From Bolinopsis microptera (taxonomy: Eukaryota > Ctenophora > Tentaculata > Lobata > Bolinopsidae): DNA of 64,000 bases. Positions 1-12,400 of this stretch are shown here, in pieces. The stretch spans positions 434,001 through 498,000 of the forward strand of contig NC_087079.1 in NCBI RefSeq assembly GCF_026151205.1. Direction: 5' to 3'. Position 1 is the stretch's first letter. Every line of letters begins with the position of its first letter. The notes beneath the pieces were generated by a model. The model searched no databases, was not told the origin of the DNA, and worked only from the letters and a program-made list of their open reading frames with translations. The position numbers and the translations under genes were made by a program.

Positions 1-993
1 AACACTATTAAATGTGCATACACGTGCATTGTACGAGCAAACGAGTGCAATTTATCATTATCAGTTAGGAAATTGCACCTTACAATCTTTTGATCCCCTT
101 CCGCGGTTATTTGTCCTCGTGACTCTTTACAACCAACCACAACATACCTTTTCAGTGTTTATTAAAATACGGCCCCAACTGCATTGTTTCCAGAACCAGT
201 CAAAGGGGCCACCTTCAAAATCTAAATTAGTTGCTAAAAGTAAACGGAAAATAAAAATATATAATCTCTATTTTTATCAACACTACTACAGATCACATGT
301 ATGAGTTTCCTGCAACTTTGAAGGGTTTGATTGTACGTTATTTTACTATTTTTCAGAGTGCAAACAAGAGTGAGAACTGATTGAGAAGCGGAAACCCTTC
401 CAACCTGAAATAAAATAACTTTTTACTTAATATGATACCTTTAACTGATATTCTACAGTTTGATCCACTATCTTCTGGCTCGATGACATGTTGTTAAGGT
501 CGGGAGAGCTGAACCTATCACCTATACTCGATCAAAGCAACAAGAACCCTCAATAAAACATGATCGCAAATAACAACTAATGCGATGTAGAGTCCTCAGC
601 TAAGTAGAGGACAACTAAATAGTAATAAGGGGGTAGTAGTAGTAGTAATACTACTGATTATAGGGGCTGGTAGTAGTAGTACCCCTAAGTAGAGGTTGGA
701 GACTGTGAAACTACAAACTAAGGACCCTATAATCCCTATAATGACACACCTGCACACATTTCCAGTGTCTCCTGCGGTTAAGTCTAGGGTGACAATAAGA
801 GCAGTAGAGCTGGGCAAATCAGCAGAAATATTTAAAGTGTTATCAAATTATGATCATTATAGCAGCAGATCGCACGTGTTTCCACTTTCCATCTACTGAT
901 TGTTGAAAGTTCGTAGGATTCACATGCCTTACTGAGATACTTATAAAATTTAAGAACATAACTATGCAATTATAATTTATTTGTAAATTATAG
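1..993. other. no gene recognised
   Basis: AT-rich sequence with only short, featureless open frames on both strands. A short run of TAGTAG-type triplets lies near 630-690. I see no exon with convincing splice sites. Confidence 0.5.
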
Positions 994-1278
994 TTTGATA
1001 GTTGGTGACGAAGTGAGAGTCTCCACACAGTGTTTCAAAACAATTAGTTGTCGATGTTTCGGCAACACACCTTTGTCGTAGACAGGACGTTACAATAACT
1101 TACATAGGCTGCAATTTACAATGTTAAAATAATTTATCAACATTTAAACATTGAAAATTGCAGCTATGTAAGTTATTGTAACGTCATGTCTATGACAAAA
1201 GTGTGTTGCCGAAACGTCGACAACTAATTGTTTTGAAACCCTGTTGTGGAGACTCTCACTTCGTCACCAACTATCAAA
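994..1278. repeat. foldback (palindromic) MITE-like element
   Basis: The left arm beginning TTTGATAGTTGGTGACGAAG is the reverse complement of the right end CTTCGTCACCAACTATCAAA. The arms continue inward for roughly 110-130 bases with few mismatches, sharing AACAATTAGTTGTCGA and CTATGTAAGTTATTGTAACG. Only a short AT-rich loop near 1120-1150 separates them, so the whole 285-bp unit folds into one hairpin. It has no coding capacity. A non-autonomous DNA transposon of foldback type is the simplest reading. Confidence 0.8.
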
Positions 1279-3075
1279 TTATATGATCGACCCACTCATA
1301 AGAGCGAAGAAAGATTACCATAATTTGTAAATTGTTGCTATTATCATTAACTTCATCTCAGCAATTTTCCTTACAAATTCACGGAACCCGCTTATGGAAG
1401 GGATAAAATCCTGGTCAAGATGAGAAAAAGAACACGACTTTAACCATTTATGAAGTATCGTTAACTAGCAGTAGTTATTATAAAGTTGAGTAAAGTAAAC
1501 GTAAAGTAAACGTGAGTATTGTCAGTCTTTACTCTTTACACGTTGGTGGCTATAAATCTTGTAAGGGACCTTTTTTATCTTTTTTTTTTAGAGAGGCTGG
1601 GCCTGGTTGGCCCACGAGAGGATAGCATATGAATGCTTCGCCTACCTCTGGGGTATGACAGTCCTGTGGGAGGATGCCAGTGGAATCAAGATGTGTAATC
1701 AAGGATGATGGTAAGTGTTGTGGGGTGTGTCATAGATAAACGCTTAAGTGGTGGTTGAGTGTGGAAGAGAGAGGCGAAATAAGACGGCGTTGTAAGGGAC
1801 TGTTTGTTAATATAATATAATATAACGGAATCCAGTTCATAATCATGGGGAGTTAGCTATTACCATCATGTGTATAATAGTAATAGCGGTGGCATACCCC
1901 CACCCCGGCACCCCTCCCACCCCTCTTTCTTGGCGCCCCCTTTGGAGCTTTTTGTACCTCCACTTATATATTTCGCGTTGACCGAACGTTAAGTTGGCTG
2001 GGATATGGTATATTATGCTGCCAAATCGGACGATTTTTCGTTTTAAAAAAGAACTTCAATTCGGAAAAAGGCGTCCTGTGGTACGAGAAGCCTTTGTGAT
2101 GTGACCTAATTGATGATAGAAGACACTTTGAATCAACTGATCAAGCTATAACATGTATAAGTTACTCAAACTAATCTACGTACCGCAGAGAACCATTCTT
2201 CCTCTATGAAGCGACTCCAGCTGAACGACATTGTAGGCTCACTTTATCTTACAAATAACAAGAAACTCATTCAAACTGCTGTAAACTAATGTCAGCGCTA
2301 TAAAATAGAGTTGTAATAGACAGTCCCCGGAAGCCTCGTACATCGACCTTTATACATTGAGCCCTTATTTTGAACATGCCACGTGACTGTTACAGCTCTT
2401 CCTGAATCATAAAATTGTACTTCAATTAGTGACATATCTCAGGAGGAGGGGCCGCATAAGTATTTACAATACAAACCACAACCCAGCTACCATAATCTAG
2501 CTGAAGTGGGGTAGATAGGAAATCCTTGTGGTTATCTAGAGCTACTTGAATTATTGGCGGGTTTTTGTCGTGTTTATAACGTCTACAGTCGCCATAGATC
2601 ACATATTTGCGACTCATTCGGGACAAACGGATATTTTCAATTCGTCGGACATGACTGATAATTTCATAGAAAGAGACGGATAATTAAATAAATAGCACAT
2701 TTAATGACAGTTGACTTTATTGATGAAGGATGTTAAGCGAATACTTATGTAGTTTAGTCAGCAAACATACTTACAACTACACGTGAGGGACGAAAGTATA
2801 ATTACGGTAAGTGGCGAAAGTAAAGTGACAGTAAACAGACAGTATACAGACAGTAAACAGACAGTAAACAGACAGTAAACTGACGTTAAAGATTTCACAC
2901 ACTCACTGTCAATAGCTCAATCTCCTCTTCTTCTACTTTCGCTTCTTGAGGGTTGTCTGCCAGGAACTCCAGAAACCACATACCAAAACAGGTTACTGTC
3001 TTCGTAGCAGGGAGGAGCTTCGGCTCCGTTATAAAGTTCATAAAATCCATCTTGATACACTGTACGGGTCGGCAA
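1279..3075. other. non-genic, no feature except short tandem repeats
   Basis: No supported gene. A frame on the minus strand at 2626-2426 is open but has no domain and no clear splice signals. A short tandem array of an ACAGACAGTAAA unit lies at about 2831-2885, just before the large minisatellite. Confidence 0.45.
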
Positions 3076-4555
3076 ACTATAATTCTTACTCAGGGGCTAT
3101 TGCTAGAAACTACAATTCTAACTCAAGGGCTATTGCTGAAAACTACAATTCTAACCCAGGGGCTATTGCTGGAAGTGGAAACTACAATTCTAACTCAGGG
3201 GCTATTGCTGCAAACTAAAATTCTAACTCAGGGGATATTGCTGCAAACTACAATTCTAACTCAGGGGCTATTGCTGCAAACTAAAATTCTAACTCAGGGG
3301 ATATTGCTGCAAACTACAATTCTAACTCAGGGGCTATTGCTGCAAACTACAATTATAACTCAGGGGCTATTGCTGGAAACTACAATTCTAACTCAGGGGC
3401 TATTGCTAGAAACTACAATTCTAACTCAAGGGCTATTGCTGGAAACTACAATTCTAACCCAGGGGCTATTGCTGGAAGTGGAAACTACAATTCTAACTCA
3501 GGGGCTATTGCTGCAAACTAAAATTCTAACTCAGGGGCTATTGCTGCAAACTACAATTCTAACTCAGGGGCTATTGCTGCAAACTACAATTATAACTCAG
3601 GGGCTACCTATTGCTGCAAACTACAATTATAACTCAGGGGCTATTGCTGCAAATTACAATTCTACCTCAGGGGCTATTGCTGGATCACAAAGCAAACTAC
3701 AATTCTAACTCAGGGGCTATTGCTGGATCACAAAGCAAACTACAATTCTAACTCAGGGGCTATTGCTGGATCACAAAGCAAACTACAATTCTAACCCAGG
3801 GGCTATTGCTGGAAGTGGAAACTACAATTCTAACTCAGGGGCTATTGCTGCAAACTAAAATTCTAACTCAGGGGATATTGCTGCAAACTACAATTCTAAC
3901 TCAGGGGCTATTGCTGCAAACTACAATTATAACTCAGGGGCTATTGCTGGAAACTACAATTCTAACTCAGGGGCTATTGCTAGAAACTACAATTCTAACT
4001 CAAGGGCTATTGCTGGAAACTACAATTCTAACCCAGGGGCTATTGCTGGAAGTGGAAACTACAATTCTAACTCAGGGGCTATTGCTGCAAACTAAAATTC
4101 TAACTCAGGGGCTATTGCTGCAAACTACAATTCTAACTCAGGGGCTATTGCTGCAAACTACAATTATAACTCAGGGGCTACCTATTGCTGCAAACTACAA
4201 TTATAACTCAGGGGCTATTGCTGCAAATTGCAATTCTACCTCAGGGGCTATTGCTGGATCACAAAGCAAACTACAATTCTAACCCAGGGGCTATTGCTGG
4301 AAGTGGAAACTACAATTCTAACTCAGGGGCTATTGCTGCAAACTAAAATTCTAACTCAGGGGCTATTGCTGCAAACTACAATTCTAACTCAGGGGCTATT
4401 GCTGCAAACTACAATTATAACTCAGGGGCTACCTATTGCTGCAAACTACAATTATAACTCAGGGGCTATTGCTGCAAATTACAATTCTACCTCAGGGGCT
4501 ATTGCTGGATCACAGAGCAAACTACAATTCTAACTCAGGGGCTATTGCTGGATCA
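3076..4555. repeat. 33-bp minisatellite array
   Basis: About 45 copies of a 33-bp unit containing CAGGGGCTATTGCTG and AACTACAATTCTAACT. Variants with GGAAGTGGAAACT and with GGATCACAAAGCAAACT recur in the same order at about 3165, 3470, 3805, 4050 and 4300, so blocks of several units were duplicated together (higher-order structure). The period is a multiple of three, so long open frames run through it, but units carrying ACTAAAATT close one frame and there is no start, signal or codon bias. I regard it as non-coding. Confidence 0.9.
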
Positions 4556-5433
4556 CAACTCGATATAGCTGTCTGAAAATGCTATAAAACAAATAATGAG
4601 GTTTGTGAGGGAAGATGACGGCGTTACTGGCAGGTGACAGGTAATATCCGGATATTACTAATAGTCACTGGCATATTAAAATAAAGTTTAATAGAAGTAA
4701 GTGCATATTTAGCGTTATCTTGTTAGTTTATCCTGGCCAGGGACTTGTAATAATTCATTATGCTAGGGGCAGGGGCCGGCTGGGGGTACTAGGTCCTCAG
4801 TTTAGGGCTAATGAACGTTTAGACCAATATTTTGCAATTAATCGTCGTTTAAATATTACAGATATAATATCTAATAAAGTGATATTTTTATAGCATATGC
4901 CACTTAGGATCATAATGAGATTTGTGGAGGATAATAATTGCATAATTAAAATCTTGAAGTATTATTGTTCCAACTTACACCATAAAAAGTAAGTCCTCCT
5001 AAAAATGAGGCAGTCCTCCTGAAACTGCAAATTGCATGCATTGGGACAAATCCCCTATAATTATACTTAGCAGACGTCTCATCTTGGAATACTTTAGCAT
5101 AAATTATTTAGTATTTTTTCGTTCATCTTCAATAATAACGTGAAATTTGGGGAAATTTACATACACGATTTTATTACTACGTCTCATGAACAGGATGTAG
5201 CAGCTGTAACAGTACTAATTTAAGTTACACTTCATAAACTCCCCTGATCCAGCTACTGCAACCAACAACACTGCTAAGCGCATCACGTCAGCAGTGTTTG
5301 TACACAAGAAGCGTGGGCAGCTCCCTACATTTCACCCAGATCACGTGACTCTAAACACGGCTTAACATTCTGCCAACAATCAATCTGCGCTAATTTCCTT
5401 TCATTTCGTTGGTTAACTCTGTAAGCTTTGAAC
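4556..5433. other. intergenic, probable upstream region of the REEP gene
   Basis: AT-rich sequence without supported exons. The last 200 bases before the REEP start contain a CACGTG box at about 5345. No TATA box can be assigned with confidence. Confidence 0.4.
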
Positions 5434-6078
5434 ATGACGAAGGGTGCAGTAACAACTGCAACATTTAATCCGGACACGATACCGTACTCCAACATAATCA
5501 GCCTTCTCCACCTGAACCTGCCTAATGTAGGGTACCCCATCACTAAAACCCACGTGGCAGGGTTATTCTGGGCAGTTGTACTGGGGTGGACCTCTCTGGG
5601 AGTGGTGGGGTCAGGACTGGTAGCAGATGTGTTAGCTGTAGTGTACCCCGCCTGTCAGAGCTATAGATGTGAGAGAGACAACACCTCCCCTTCTCAATGG
5701 CTTGCTTACTGGACTGTGTATTCTCTCTTCTTCATAGTAGAGTCAGGTAACCTGTTCACTCAGCTGGTCCCCTTCTACTACTCTATAAAGCTGGTTATAA
5801 TGATGTGGTGTATGTATCCTGGTCCTGGTAATGGAGCTGCTGTTATCTACTCTGCGCTTAGACCTCTACTAGCCTTGTTAGATTCCCTCATGTCTGGTAA
5901 CCATGGTAACTCCACTGCCTCCAGGCTCAGGAAGATTTCCTTTAACGAAGCTCCCCCGAGACGTGCTAGCAAGGAAGAGATGAAACATATGAAGGATGAA
6001 AAGCACGCTAAGCCACCCAAGGACGATCATGGTAAACATAAAGATGGGAAAAATTCACCGAAAGACAAACACAAATAA
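5434..6078 (+). CDS. REEP5/6-like (TB2/DP1/HVA22 family) ER membrane-shaping protein, intronless
   Basis: A single-exon frame of 214 residues. I chose the ATG at 5434 (MTKGAVTTATF); the preceding in-frame codons offer only a TTG. The family inserts hairpin membrane segments into the endoplasmic reticulum and bends tubules. The TB2/DP1/HVA22 signature is clear: VYPACQSYRC followed by SQWLAYWTVYSLFFIVESG, then PFYYSIKLVIMMWCM and PGNGAAVIY, in the same order and spacing as REEP5. An extra hydrophobic stretch (AGLFWAVVLGWTSLGVVGSG) precedes it, as in REEP5/6. The C-terminal 45 residues are a charged Lys/His/Asp tail ending DKHK. Animal REEP genes usually have introns, so an intronless copy may be a retrogene, although I see no poly-A remnant. 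The family assignment is secure; REEP5 versus REEP6 is not resolved. Confidence 0.93.
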   Translation: MTKGAVTTATFNPDTIPYSNIISLLHLNLPNVGYPITKTHVAGLFWAVVLGWTSLGVVGSGLVADVLAVVYPACQSYRCERDNTSPSQWLAYWTVYSLFFIVESGNLFTQLVPFYYSIKLVIMMWCMYPGPGNGAAVIYSALRPLLALLDSLMSGNHGNSTASRLRKISFNEAPPRRASKEEMKHMKDEKHAKPPKDDHGKHKDGKNSPKDKHK

Positions 6079-6467
6079 CTAATTTTCTGCTGCCTATAGA
6101 ATCATATTAACGTAAAAATACAATGAATTAGAGAATGATCATAGTCTATAATCACTATTACTACCCACTTGATGCCCATATAAGGAGTATATAGTTTAAT
6201 TTTAAGTTTCTATCTTTTGTTTTGTCAAATTGAGTAATTTTCAATAGTAGAAATTTCCAAGCTAAAAGAATACTTTTTTGGGGATGTTTGATTGTTTTAT
6301 TGTAAATTGATTGCGACGGTAAAAACATTTTTATAATTCACCGACGACAAAAGTTTAACTTTTTAGTAATGAAAGTCGTTTAAAAATTAACTTTTAGCTG
6401 AAAAAATAATAAAAGCTGATGATCCCGTTTACAGACAATCACAAAATACTTTCCTAGGATTTCAGGT

Positions 6468-9400
6468 ATGAAATGGACCATGAAAAAGCCAAGGTTGAAT
6501 CCAGAAACTGCGTTGATCGTGAAAAATGCTTTTGGAGATTTGGGCAAAAAAGCTTGGAGCTTTGCCAGCATGATGTTTCTGATAACCCTTAAGCCAGGTT
6601 AGCGACTATTTATGATTTTTCTCATTTTCAAACTGTTTCCTTTCTACTTATCTAGAGTATGATGGAAAACGTAGGGCTGGAAAAGCAATCTTTTTCGATC
6701 TAGGAGCAGATTTTCAAACTTCCCCTTCCTCTTCAGGGACTATGGATATGGTTGCTGGACACACCATGGCTATCTGCATTGCTACATTCATTTTCGCTAA
6801 TTCTATCGGCTCGGTAAGATATGCAAGTTGTGAACCGTGAATTGCAAACTTTGCAAACCTTTAATCTTTTATTGTTAATAATGGATTTTAAATGACAAAA
6901 CATGAAATTGCAAAACAGGGTATGACTTTGCTCAACGTGTAACCAACATTGGTCAAATTTGGTTAACATATTCAGTATCAGCAACAGTAATAAACTGAAT
7001 TTATACTAACAACTATCCACTGATCATCCATATTCCCCTCAGTTAATAGACCGGATCCAAAGGTTGACTGCTATCCGGCTCGCTATAGGAGGGCAGGCTG
7101 TGGGAGTAGCTGTTATAGCTGTGATGGCTATAGCGGTCCAAGTGAAGGGGGATATACTGGAGTGTGTTCCAGTAGAACTTTACGCTGTTTTTACACTGTT
7201 AGTAAGTAAATTCACTACAAAGTAAAAACGAACAAAATAACGACAATACATAATTTGCGGTATTGTTGTGTCTTGTTGTTGTTTTAGTGGCTCAGTGGCT
7301 TAGTTGGTTAATCCGCTTGTCTACTGGTCTGAAGGTTGCGAGTTCGAAACCCAGTTGGGCCAAAATCTCAAAAACTGAAGGGCAGCCGTCACTCACCAAA
7401 CCATGGTGTAAATGGTAGTGGCTTTCATTAGAGCTGCGAAAATAACACGAGTGCATATGCCTGGGCCAGCGTCCCGACTATGCTGCAGGGAAATCTGTAC
7501 CGAAAGGACCGTGGCCGAGCGCTACACGAAAAGGAGATCGGCCCCTCGTTCCTAGCTTGCTAGGTTCGCCATGTTGTTGTTGTTGTTGTGTCTTGTTGTT
7601 GTTGTGTCTTGTTAAGAGCAGCTACCTGCTACAGTTGCTAGTAATAATCAGCACCCAATTCTGGGTATGAGTAGAAGTGTACACTTACAGTAAATAGTAT
7701 CGTGTTATAGAGGAGGGTACTTATGTACCCTCTCAAATTACTGAAGCTGATTTATATTTTCAGTGTGTGATGGATGTAATCTCAAAGCTAGCTAAAGAGG
7801 CGAGTAATATAATCATAGGGCGAGACTGGATAGTGACTGTATGTCGTGGGGATAGGGCTAAGTTAGCTAAACTTAACGTATGGTTAACCAGGACTGACGA
7901 ACTGTTTGGGATTGTGGCTCCTTTAGCAATATCTTTCCTCAGACAGGTATGATAATAATTCTTCAGCTCAATTAATATAAATTGATTTATAAAGATCGGG
8001 ATTTCCAAAAGTAAGCAGTTGTAAGAACCTCCGGACGTATTTTCAGGTTCTGTCCATGATCCAGACGACCCTTATTGGAGCAAGCTGCTACTTTCTGTGC
8101 ACGTGTATTCAGTACTCTCTGATAATGTACGTGTATAAACATGTTGAGGGAATCAGAGCTAGAGACGAGGGCAAACGACCCAAACGTAAAGGAAGGTTTG
8201 TTTATTTGTTAACATTTCCTTGCCTATTTTTAATAAAATGTGTGAAATTGAGGCTGTGAAATTAAAGACACTTGGCTTCACAGCTTTAAAAAACTCTATT
8301 TTCAGGCGAAAAAGTGGACAAAATTCGGAAGCTGCAATATCAGGGAGAGACGCTAAACCAAAACTAGAACTGAAAAATGATATCGAAAAGGCTGACAAAG
8401 ATGTAGCTAACAGAAAAACTACCAATAAAGACAGGTTAGAGCGGAGTTGGTTACCAAGTGACTTACAAAGGGCACCAAACAACCAGGAGCAACGTGATGC
8501 CCATATAAGGGAACAACGTGATGCCCATATAAGGGAACAACCCGGTTATAGGAGGAGGAAACTGTCACCTGACCCTGCTGAAAAGTGTGATATTGAGGAA
8601 GACACTCAGGGCAAGGGTAACAGAGGAAGAGGAAGAGGGAGAGGAGGAGGGAGAGGTGATCACAAGAATAGAGCTACAGAGCAGCAGAACTCTGGTACTC
8701 CACCTGACTACCCTTCAGTCGAGGTTCGAGGAAGAGGCAAACATTCTAGAGGAAGAGGCGGGTTGAAGAAACCAGGGAATGACTCCCCCGGACAATTGTG
8801 AGTTATTTAAATACATAAAAAAGCTTGTATAATTCTTAAAAACGTTTTAATGATTGATCATTAGTCGACCAAAAAACCTTATTTCCAAAACTTCAGAAAG
8901 AAATCCGAGCCACCCAAACGACAGTCAAGAAAACCCAATGTGTTCAACCTGAGGGGGCTTCTGGACAACTTTTCCAAATTCTTCTCCTACCGAATAGCTC
9001 TGGCAGGAGTCTGCTCCTCCATGCAGCATCTGTCTCTGGTTACGTTCGGGATAGTTACTATGCTCTATTTGAGGACTCAAGGACTGAATTTTGTGTACTT
9101 GGGAGTCTCCCGTTCGTTGTGTGGGGTTATCGCTATCATCGCTTCCTTTGTCTACCCTTCCTTCGTAAAAAAGTAGGTTTACATTTATATTTAATCCTGT
9201 GCTTCGTCAAAAAAGAGAGTTTACAAGTTTATCTTACCCCGTCCTCCTACATCAAAAGCTGCTTAATCACTCTACACTCGAGATATTTCTTGAAACCACC
9301 AAGGATCGATTTGAAACGCTGATTCAAATCACCCTAAATCACTATATGATATAGGGTTAAAATGTTCCCAAAGCGAGTTATTGGCGACAAACTGTTTCGA

Positions 9401-12400
9401 TCACGTGATATAACCATATAAGGAAGTTGGTATAGTCTATCGTTAGGCCAAATTTCGGCAAAGTAGACGGCAAAAAAGCTTCTCTTCAAAAATCTTCCAA
9501 AATCTGTTCTTCTATCCTGATGATTTACCGTTTATCAAAGCTTTCTTTGGGAATAGAACTTCCAGTACCTCAATCGTATCTTTCGCCATCCTCATTGACC
9601 TTGAAAGAAAAATTCAGTCAAAACTGTAAAAGTTGGGTCGTGGAAAGCTGAAAATGTCCTACCGGTAGGACGTTTTCAAAATTTTCCTTCCATCAAAGTT
9701 TTCTCCAGATATACTGCTTCCAGTACCTTGAGGGCGACTTGTGTCACTCTCATCGACCTCACTGATTGGTCACTGGTCAAAATGCAGTCAAAACTGCGAA
9801 ATTTCGGTCAAGGAGACGGCAGAAAAGCTTTTCTGCAAAAATCTTCCAAAATCTGTTTTTCTATTCAGATGATTTCCCTTTATTAAAATCTTGTCATTCA
9901 TGTGAATCCCTCATCTAGAGAACTTCTATAAATAAATCACGTGATAGTCGAGTGTAGAGTGATTTATCATCAACCTCACAAATTGTTATGTTTGATATTG
10001 AGTGGTGTTTGCCAGGAATGAATTAATTCAAAGGACAGTGACAAATTTATTTTTAGGAATGGTCTTGTTTTGGCCGGGTGGTTAGGATGCTGTATTCAGT
10101 TCATTGCATGTTTTGGTGCACTTATCTCAATGTACCTACCCGCCTACGAAATTGCTTCAAGTATGTAAATTGGAGTTCTCTTTGAATAAGAAATATGTTG
10201 GGTTTGCATCACGAAGAATTGCCACTTTAAAATGAATTACCGCTAATTTCAATATCTTCCCTACTACACACTCTTCTTACTTCACACTTTTCAGGTTCAG
10301 CAGCCGGTGTTTCAATTGACAGGTGCTTTGTAAAAGTTCCGATCAATGAATCCTACCCTCTTCTAGACTACGACTCTAAGTTCGGGGTGGTTGATGATAA
10401 CTTCTACCTCGGAGATATGACTGAAAGGAAAGACAGAAACAGAAATGGAACAATGCCTGATAATGTCAGGGTGATAGGGTTGCGACCCACCAACAATTTG
10501 AGTAGCCATATTCTACCTAAAACTCGTCCGGGACCCGTTAACATAAGTGTGTCCAACAACACAGACCAGAAACCTCCTAAAGGTTTTTTAAAAATTTACC
10601 ATTTATTTTACTACAGCTAGTTTTTATTGGCTTTGCACCTAATAATGATTATTATAACCATGTCGAAATTAATACTGTTTATTATCAGGTAAAAAGAAAC
10701 CTCCTCCCAAAGGAGGACGAGGTGATGACACTAAAGAACGAGGTGGTCCTAAAAATAACACTAAAAATACTGAAGAGGACAAAATGTCACCTTCATTAGC
10801 TGCTTTTGTACTACTAGGTAGAAACATTAAACATGATACACAGAAGTTATTTATCAAAAAATTATCAAATATTATTTACACATGTACATTCAAAATGTAA
10901 CTCAAAATCACTCCAATAATCCAGAGAGATTATTAGAGCAGATAGTGTTCTCGTAGATAGTGTAGCTATTGCACCTCGAATAGCTAGAAACATCCAGTAT
11001 TCTCTCATTCTCCTCTGGTAGATCCCCCGTAATGAAGGTGTGGTTGAGAGCTTGCTCAAATGTTAGCCTGTCTGCAGGTTTCCTCTGCATCATTCCTCTT
11101 ATGAGATGCCGAGCAGAGTGGGACAATAGATCAGGAAAGAAGAGGTTAGCTTTAACAACGTGCTCCTCGCTGATGAAGGGTAGAGCTCCAGTCAGGGTCT
11201 CGAATAGAACTACTCCGCAAGACCATATTGTGGTAGGTTCAGGTCTGTAGGCTGCTCCGATCTGCCATTCAGGAGGAGAGAAGGCTGGGGTACCGTGTCT
11301 GCCTGTAAACTGATCCTTGTCTGCGTACACAGCAGTACCAAAGTCTATAATCTTGATGTGGTAGGTGTAGAAGTTTATGAGGATGTTCTCTGATTTAATA
11401 TCTCGGTGGAAAATGAGAAGTTCGTTCAGGTAATCGCACACTGTTAGGAGTTGTTGGGCGATGTAGGAACCAACTGCGTCGTTCTGAGGGCCATATTTCT
11501 CCACAAAAGCTCCAACATCCATAGAAGATAGGGGTCTTTCCAGAACTAGGGCAAACTTGGATTTAAACTCGAATAGATCCACTAAAGAGATGATGTTGGG
11601 GTGCTCCAAGGTATTTAGAAGTACTGCTTCTGAAGGTAGTTTCTTTCCATCCACCATCAGAGTAGATTCCACATCCTTCCTCTTCACGTATTTCACTGCA
11701 ACACTTCGGAACGTGAAATTATCCGTAGCTTCCACGATCTGACCGAATGTTCCAGAACCAAGGGATTTTCCGAGGGTGTACTTTGAGAGGAACTCTTTCT
11801 TGCTGTAGGACTTGAGAAAGCGAGTTGGACTGATTCCCATGATGAGGATTGAGTAGCTAAGTTCGAGATAAAAGTAAAATATAGAGTTGATTGATTGATA
11901 GAGTGGAAGTTAGTCACTACATTAAGTAGTAATCTAATGTGTTCGAGTTCTTGGCCTGATAGTTCGTCAGGACTTGATAGTTCGTCAGTGCAGAGGTGTC
12001 AGTCATGAAGTTGGTGACATGTTTCAGAGCCAGATAGGTGTCAACTATCTGGAGATCTGATGATATGAGCCGTACGGTTGATCTGACCCACATTCTTGGT
12101 GTCAAGGTAATGATACACAGAGAAATTAGAGGTTATCGGAGCATCAAAAATAACCGACTGAAAATACTCTGAAAAATTTTAAAACCCCTTTGTCTCCCCT
12201 TTTGAAAAGGGGAGACAAAGTTCAGAAAATACTAAATTTATAACAAAAATTTATTAAATTTAAAACATTTTACACAATACTGGGTAACCTCATAATTCGT
12301 TAGGATCCCTTCTATTTGGGAGATTTGGAACGACTCTCTCAAAGGTTTCAATACATCAGCTGTACCAAGAGGAAGTTCCAAGACACGAGAGAGGTAAGAC

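Noticed and set aside
2426-2626. Minus-strand frame containing LDNHKDFLSTPLQLDYGSW
   Set aside because: No domain, no splice-site support and no neighbouring exon.
2953-4533. Long open frames through the 33-bp minisatellite
   Set aside because: They arise because the period is a multiple of three; there is no start context, signal or non-repeat coding part.
3076-4555. CRISPR-like array
   Set aside because: Contiguous tandem units without unique spacers in a eukaryotic genome.
7286-7360. Functional tRNA gene
   Set aside because: A and B boxes and an acceptor stem are present, but the anticodon stem does not pair and a SINE body follows.
11919-12105. Minus-strand frame upstream of the kinase (VRLISSDLQIVDTYLALKH)
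   Set aside because: Looks protein-like but has a stop before the kinase, no domain and no clear splice partner; left uncalled, possibly 5' UTR.
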